Below, piece after piece: positions 60,282 to 64,000 of a stretch of DNA of 64,000 bases. Where the stretch lies: NCBI GenBank assembly GCA_937891465.1, contig CALAHF010000138.1:1-64000 (forward strand), written 5' to 3'. The notes beneath the pieces are model-generated. The model had not been told where the DNA came from and ran no database searches. It was given only the letters and a program-made list of their open reading frames with translations. Within the stretch, counting starts at the first letter, position 1. Each line of letters starts with the position of its first letter. This DNA comes from an uncultured Verrucomicrobiales bacterium (lineage in GTDB: Bacteria > Verrucomicrobiota > Verrucomicrobiia > Verrucomicrobiales > DEV007). The position numbers and the translations under genes are program-made.

Positions 60282-60941
60282 ATGTCCAAACAACAGACAC
60301 TCACCGCTGAAAAACGCGACGTATCCGGAACCAGCGCAGCGAAGCGTCTTCGCCGTGAAGGTATTGTGCCAGCTGTCGTTTATGGCGCTGCTCAGGATGA
60401 ATACACCATTCAGATCAACGCGAAGGAATTCACCAACCTGCTTAAGACGCAGTCTGGAACAAACTTTCTCGTGAATTTGGAAATTGAAGGCGCGAAGGAG
60501 AAAACCAAGTTGGCCATGGTTCAGGAGATTCAGCAGCATGCGCTGACTGACGGAATCATCCACGTCGATTTCCACGCAGTTAACGAGAACGAGACCATTC
60601 ACGCGACTATTCCGGTTTCATTGATTGGCGAAGCTGCTGGTGTTAAAGAAGGTGGCCTTCTTGAGCACATGGTGCAGTCACTCGAAGTTCACTGTCTTCC
60701 TGCAAATCTTCCTGATCACCTCGAATACGATGTTAGCGAAGTTGAAGTTGGAGATACAGTCAGCATTAGTGATCTTAATTTCCCAGACGGGGTGACTGCC
60801 ACACTTGGCGACGATGTGATCGTTGCAATCTGCAACGCTGCTCGTGTTGTTGAAGAGGAAACCGAAGAAGGTGCTGAAGGTGAAGCAGGTTCTGCTGAGC
60901 CAGAAGTCATCAACGAGAAGAAAGAAGAAGATTCTGAGTAA
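60282..60941 (+). CDS. rplY: 50S ribosomal protein L25 (Ctc type)
   Basis: Binds 5S rRNA. 219 residues, the longer general-stress (Ctc) form: N-terminal L25 domain (about 1-90: REGIVPAVVYGA) and the C-terminal TL5 domain (about 95-185). The last 30 residues are strongly acidic (Glu-rich), a common extension. Co-linear with prs and followed by a strong terminator. Confidence 0.95.
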   Translation: MSKQQTLTAEKRDVSGTSAAKRLRREGIVPAVVYGAAQDEYTIQINAKEFTNLLKTQSGTNFLVNLEIEGAKEKTKLAMVQEIQQHALTDGIIHVDFHAVNENETIHATIPVSLIGEAAGVKEGGLLEHMVQSLEVHCLPANLPDHLEYDVSEVEVGDTVSISDLNFPDGVTATLGDDVIVAICNAARVVEEETEEGAEGEAGSAEPEVINEKKEEDSE

Positions 60942-60990
60942 TCTCTCTCTTAAGATTTTCGAAATCCGGTTCGTCTGAACTGGTTGCAAA

Positions 60991-61015
60991 CAGACCGCTT
61001 CGGCGGTCTGTTTTT
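60991..61015 (+). terminator. Rho-independent terminator after rplY
   Basis: CAGACCGC and GCGGTCTG pair perfectly around a TTCG tetraloop (60991-61010), followed by five T (61011-61015). Classic strong terminator. Confidence 0.95.
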
Positions 61016-61023
61016 GTTTCATC

Positions 61024-61473
61024 GTGAAAGAGTGGATTGCCAACAACGAAACGCTGGTCTGGTGGATGGGGGGGATCTCCATCGTTACCTTCATCGGGGC
61101 GTTGATTGCCGTCCCGATCATTGTATCGCGAATGCGGGATGATTATTTCATTCATGAACCCGATGAATCGGAAAATTCGATGAAAAACCAGAGGCCTGTC
61201 GCCTGGCTGGTAGGTTTGATAGCAAAAAATGTTCTCGGTGGTCTTCTGATCCTCGCGGGAATCGTCATGAGCCTGCCGCTGGTTCTGGGTCAGGGGTTTT
61301 TGACAATCTTGATCGGCCTCGTCATCATGGATTTCCCGAGCAAGCGGAAGCTCGAGCTAATGATGTTCCGGATTACCCTTCTGCGAGCGGCGGTGAACTG
61401 GATGCGGAAGAAGCGGGGCAGGAACCCGCTGATTTTGCCGGCGAAGGGGTTCAAAAACGATGCTGAATTGTAA
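61024..61473 (+). CDS. small membrane protein, PGPGW-like
   Basis: 149 residues from a GTG start directly behind the terminator of rplY. Two helices at about 15-36 and 59-96 (LIAKNVLGGLLILAGIVMSLPLVLGQGFLTILIGLVIMDF); the second segment recalls the PGPGW membrane family (a G-rich turn followed by LxxLxGLxxxxFP). C-terminal basic region KKRGRNPL. The assignment is tentative. No function. Confidence 0.55.
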   Translation: MKEWIANNETLVWWMGGISIVTFIGALIAVPIIVSRMRDDYFIHEPDESENSMKNQRPVAWLVGLIAKNVLGGLLILAGIVMSLPLVLGQGFLTILIGLVIMDFPSKRKLELMMFRITLLRAAVNWMRKKRGRNPLILPAKGFKNDAEL

Positions 61474-61507
61474 TCGAGATTGTTCCGTTTCGGCTTACCT
61501 AAACAAA

Positions 61508-61933
61508 ATGAGGAGTTACCGAAAACGTCCATCTCGACTGAGTTCAGCCCTTGCCGTATTTGTGGGGATCGGCATGCTGATCTTCGCATTTTCTCAATTT
61601 ACGAACCACACTCGCGTTGGTTCCGGAAGAGGCCTCGATTCTTTTGGTGGTGGTTTTACAATTCTCTGGGGCGTCGTCCTCGTCGGAATCATCGGCTATC
61701 ACGCCTACAACGCGATGACCGGAAAAGGGTATTCGGATTCGATCGACATGGTGGACGATGACGAAAAGAGCCTGCATCGCAATGACTTCGGATTTGACCA
61801 AAGGAAAGACGAAGTTAGACCGGTCGAGGCTCGTCTAAAGGGACTATCGAGCCTTCGGGACAGAGATTTGATTAGTGATGACGAGTTCGCTGAGAAACGC
61901 AGCCAAATTCTCAGACGATATCTGACTTACTGA
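61508..61933 (+). CDS. SHOCT-domain membrane protein
   Basis: 141 residues. Two helices at about 15-33 and 48-68. The C-terminal 35 residues (VEARLKGLSSLRDRDLISDDEFAEKRSQILRRY) form a SHOCT-type oligomerisation motif, with the usual L-x-x-L-x-x-x-G-x-I-x-x-x-E-F pattern. The function of such proteins is unknown. The ATG at 61508 is chosen. It is 34 bp downstream of the PGPGW-like gene and could be co-transcribed. Confidence 0.7.
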   Translation: MRSYRKRPSRLSSALAVFVGIGMLIFAFSQFTNHTRVGSGRGLDSFGGGFTILWGVVLVGIIGYHAYNAMTGKGYSDSIDMVDDDEKSLHRNDFGFDQRKDEVRPVEARLKGLSSLRDRDLISDDEFAEKRSQILRRYLTY

Positions 61934-62088
61934 CGTCGTCGAACTCGCTCATAATACATTCTGCCGATTGCATTTTGCAAATTCAGAGTCGGTGTTTGAT
62001 TTTACACGGTTTTCACAAAGGTCTAGTGGTGAACGATTTAGAATAATCTGACGTGGTTGGCACTATTGATGCGGATAAGAAGGGCATC

Positions 62089-62445
62089 ATGAGTGCAACT
62101 ACTACTACCAAAAAGAAAACCAACTCCACCCGGACCAAGACCACCGCGAAGAAAAGCAATGGCACTGTTTCCACGGATCGCCTCAAAAGCGATGTGCTGA
62201 ATTTAGCCGAAGATTCTAAACGCTACGCAGTCCAGACCGCAAATTCCCTTGCCGAAACGACAAAGGACGCCGTGAACGATGCGAAAGAGAGCGTTGTGGA
62301 AGTCGCAAACAAGTCCCAGAAACGCGCGCTCAGCGAGTACGATCGTTGCGTGGACGGCATTAAGAAAAACCCGGTTGCGGCTGTCGGAATTGCTGCAGTT
62401 GTGGGCCTCGCCCTCGGGATTTTTTTCCTCGGTCGCCGTAGCTAA
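62089..62445 (+). CDS. DUF883 (ElaB/YqjD-like) membrane-anchored protein
   Basis: 118 residues. A Thr/Lys-rich basic N-terminus (about 1-25), a long amphipathic helix with a heptad-like pattern (about 35-85, AETTKDAVNDAKESVVEVANKSQKRAL) and a C-terminal transmembrane helix (VAAVGIAAVVGLALGIFFLGRRS) make the DUF883 architecture, a stationary-phase ribosome-hibernation-associated family in E. coli (ElaB, YqjD). The ATG at 62089 is preceded by an AGAAGG. DUF4235 follows 5 bp later. Confidence 0.85.
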   Translation: MSATTTTKKKTNSTRTKTTAKKSNGTVSTDRLKSDVLNLAEDSKRYAVQTANSLAETTKDAVNDAKESVVEVANKSQKRALSEYDRCVDGIKKNPVAAVGIAAVVGLALGIFFLGRRS

Positions 62446-62450
62446 TCAAG

Positions 62451-62777
62451 ATGGCGCGATATCCAAAAATTCAAAAAACGGTGCTGGCGGCCATGGGAAT
62501 TCTTATCCCAATGGCCGCTGCTCGTTTGGCGCGGGGAACGGTTGGAAAAGGCTACGAACGAATTGCCAGCAAACCTCCGCCGCGCGATCCATCAAAATCC
62601 GACGTTCCGTGGAAAGAGGCGATCATTTGGGCTGTAGCGACTGGTGTTACCGGCGGACTGACCAAGCTGGTCTCTCGAAGACTCCTCGCACCGACGCCGG
62701 TTCCGATCGACCGGCAGGACCAGGACGAGCTGAGCGATCCGGATTTCGAACCTGATTGGGACATTGATCTCACTTAG
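62451..62777 (+). CDS. DUF4235 family membrane protein
   Basis: 108 residues. Two helices (about 8-24 and 50-68) connected by a Gly/Pro-rich stretch (KPPPRDPSKSDVPWKEAIIWAVATGVTGG) and an acidic tail (DPDFEPDWDIDLT). Small family found in actinobacteria and others with unknown role. It follows DUF883 by 5 bp and its last 4 bp overlap the convergent sua5 stop. Confidence 0.8.
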   Translation: MARYPKIQKTVLAAMGILIPMAAARLARGTVGKGYERIASKPPPRDPSKSDVPWKEAIIWAVATGVTGGLTKLVSRRLLAPTPVPIDRQDQDELSDPDFEPDWDIDLT

Positions 62778-63817
62778 GACTGACTTTTAATCGACGCCCG
62801 TTTCAGCCGATCCTGAATCGCGAATCCAATGCCGCGTGCCGGAAACGGTTCAGCGACAATTTCGTCCACTCCAAGTTCATCCAGCTGGCGAAGCACGTGA
62901 AAAAGCCGCAAGCCAGCCTCGGCCAAACGACCGGAGCCCGGGCTTAAAATTGCCAATTCCACCCAGTCCGCGAGATCGAGATACCCGTCTTTTTCCTGGC
63001 CGCGATAACTCAGCAACGCATAGCGTTTTCCCTCCTCGGGAGAAAAATCCTGCGGCGATTCCAACAAACGAAGAGGTGTCGTCGGCGCGTAGTGATTTTC
63101 CAGCAATCCCGGCGCTTCCGGCGCGTTTTCTTCAACCGCTGGATTTCCGATTACTTTGTCGACTTTGCCAAATTTCTTCAATTCTTCGGGCCCAATCGGT
63201 CCTGGGCGGAGAATTTTGATGGCCGGTTTCGGATCGCCCGCCGTGATCGAAATGATTGTTGATTCCAAGCCGCGAGAGCAAGCACCTCCGTCAACGATCA
63301 TGGGGATGCGACCTTCCAGTTCTTTCATGACAGACGCAGCTGATGTCGGCGACATTTTCCCAAAACGGTTCGCGCTTGGCGCCGCCAATGGGCCGCCGAA
63401 ATTTCGAATGATCTTCGTGAATACCGGGTGATTGCTCATTCGAATCGCTACCGTTGGCAATCCAGCGGTCACCTCATCGGAAAGAAGCGCTTTTTTCGGC
63501 AAAACAATCGTGAGCGGTCCCGGCCAGAAAGTTTCGATGAGCTGGGTGAACACTTTTTGAATATCCTCCGGAACGTCAGCCACATCTTTGTAAGCCGTTT
63601 TATTAGGAAGGTGGACGATCAGCGGATCAAACGACGGGCGTTCTTTCGCTTCGAAAATTCGGGCCACAGCAGTCGGATTCAACGCATCAGCAGCGAGACC
63701 GTAAACCGTTTCCGTTGGAAGGGCCACAGGTTCGCCCGTATGCAGCGTCGAGCTTGCGCGGTTCACCGCTTCACGCGTCGCGGCTTCGCTTTCAGTCGTA
63801 AGGAGTTCAGTTAGCAT
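62774..63817 (-). CDS. L-threonylcarbamoyladenylate synthase (Sua5/YrdC)
   Basis: Makes TC-AMP from threonine, bicarbonate and ATP for t6A37 tRNA modification. 347 residues, the longer Sua5-type with YrdC domain (about 20-205) plus a C-terminal Sua5 domain (about 220-345). The YrdC signature is PTETVYGLAADA, and KAERPSF-like, SFDPLIVHL and PLAAPSANRFGKMSPT follow. Convergent with the DUF4235 gene, with a 4-bp overlap. Confidence 0.95.
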   Translation of the reverse strand: MLTELLTTESEAATREAVNRASSTLHTGEPVALPTETVYGLAADALNPTAVARIFEAKERPSFDPLIVHLPNKTAYKDVADVPEDIQKVFTQLIETFWPGPLTIVLPKKALLSDEVTAGLPTVAIRMSNHPVFTKIIRNFGGPLAAPSANRFGKMSPTSAASVMKELEGRIPMIVDGGACSRGLESTIISITAGDPKPAIKILRPGPIGPEELKKFGKVDKVIGNPAVEENAPEAPGLLENHYAPTTPLRLLESPQDFSPEEGKRYALLSYRGQEKDGYLDLADWVELAILSPGSGRLAEAGLRLFHVLRQLDELGVDEIVAEPFPARGIGFAIQDRLKRASIKSQS

Positions 63818-63846
63818 TTTTGCGGAAATATGCCAGACTCACGAAA

Positions 63847-63867
63847 CGAATCAACAGTAGGTTACGA
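63847..63867 (+). repeat. degenerate single unit of the 43-bp repeat family
   Basis: Flank CGAATCA and core ACAGTAG match the unit consensus; the right flank (GTTACGA) is eroded. It lies 20 bp before copy 9. Confidence 0.35.
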
Positions 63868-63886
63868 TCGGCGATACCGCCTGGCT

Positions 63887-63929
63887 CGAACTGATAGGGT
63901 TGATTCATTGAACCAATACTATTGTTTCG
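63887..63929 (+). repeat. 43-bp two-unit hairpin repeat, copy 9 (inverted-core form)
   Basis: Flank CGAACTG, core ATAGGGT, flank TGATTC, linker AT, flank TGAACCA, core ATACTAT (degraded), flank TGTTTCG. It ends 17 bp before the ATG of the last gene, same orientation. Confidence 0.8.
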
Positions 63930-63946
63930 AAAACCCCATTTTTTAC

Positions 63947-64000
63947 ATGCCAACAGACCTTCCGCCATTGCAGATCGGGCTCGCCGGATTCGGAAACGTC
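63947..64000 (+). CDS. homoserine dehydrogenase-like, N-terminal fragment at window edge
   Basis: Only the first 18 codons are in the window: MPTDLPPLQIGLAGFGNV, a Rossmann-fold start with GLAGFGNV as the NAD-binding glycine loop. GxAGFGNVG is typical of homoserine dehydrogenase, but other NAD-dependent dehydrogenases start similarly. The gene continues to the right. With thrC at 11.3 kb this would place two threonine-pathway genes in the region. Confidence 0.5.
   Translation, partial: MPTDLPPLQIGLAGFGNV

Noticed and set aside
5072-63929. CRISPR array or origin made of the 43-bp repeats
   Set aside because: Copies are kilobases apart, not tandem with spacers, and no cas gene or DnaA-box cluster is seen.

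Overview
The window looks like a chromosome segment from a member of the Verrucomicrobiota (PVC superphylum), with mid-range base composition. The case rests on gene families typical of that group: a planctomycete-type cytochrome c/WD40 protein coupled to a DUF1549/DUF1553 protein, two sulfatases, Tat-exported Gfo/Idh/MocA and TIM-barrel proteins, a DUF6807 (PmoA-like) protein and a short ECF-type sigma factor. Lineage is inferred from gene content; no rRNA is present. The region is mostly core and housekeeping, with no phage, IS transposase or CRISPR.

Layout. 0-9.8 kb: citrate synthase, SRP RNA, an orphan RelE-like protein, a class V aminotransferase, accB-accC, manA/rfbB (nucleotide-sugar supply), a PilZ-like protein, and metF followed by an exported PpiC-type isomerase. 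9.8-11.2 kb: a decayed patch holding a truncated polysaccharide deacetylase and a frameshifted SGNH hydrolase. 11.3-19.5 kb: thrC, an Lhr-like helicase, a frameshifted TPR lipoprotein, an SDR, a UDP-glucuronate-epimerase-like protein and guaA. 19.7-34.1 kb: an accessory, catabolism-flavoured region with a dead small membrane protein, a beta-propeller glycosidase-like protein, two sulfatases, a Tat-exported oxidoreductase, a secreted alpha/beta hydrolase, a ParDE-like toxin-antitoxin pair overlapping a squalene/phytoene synthase, and the cytochrome/DUF1549 pair. 34-50 kb: a MITE-like element, tail-specific protease, GT9, rnc, tRNA-His, FHA protein, ileS, a dead class 3 lipase, selO, tyrS, hflX, a sigma factor and a sugar isomerase. 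50-64 kb: DUF6807, an RND/MMPL exporter, a TolQ-TolA-TolB-like operon without TolR, bioB, prs, rplY, small membrane proteins, sua5 and the start of a probable homoserine dehydrogenase.

The most unusual feature is a family of nine 43-bp intergenic repeats spread over the whole window. Each consists of two units of about 21 bp (7-bp inverted flanks around a 7-bp core) on a 22-bp period. The core of the first unit occurs in either orientation while the second is fixed, so the element is either one long hairpin or two small ones. Every copy lies just upstream of a start codon, usually pointing the same way as the gene. No transposase is nearby. I do not recognise this family. Two other hairpin repeats (34.2 kb and 21.2 kb) and five broken genes complete the picture of a genome with active small-repeat and gene-decay processes.
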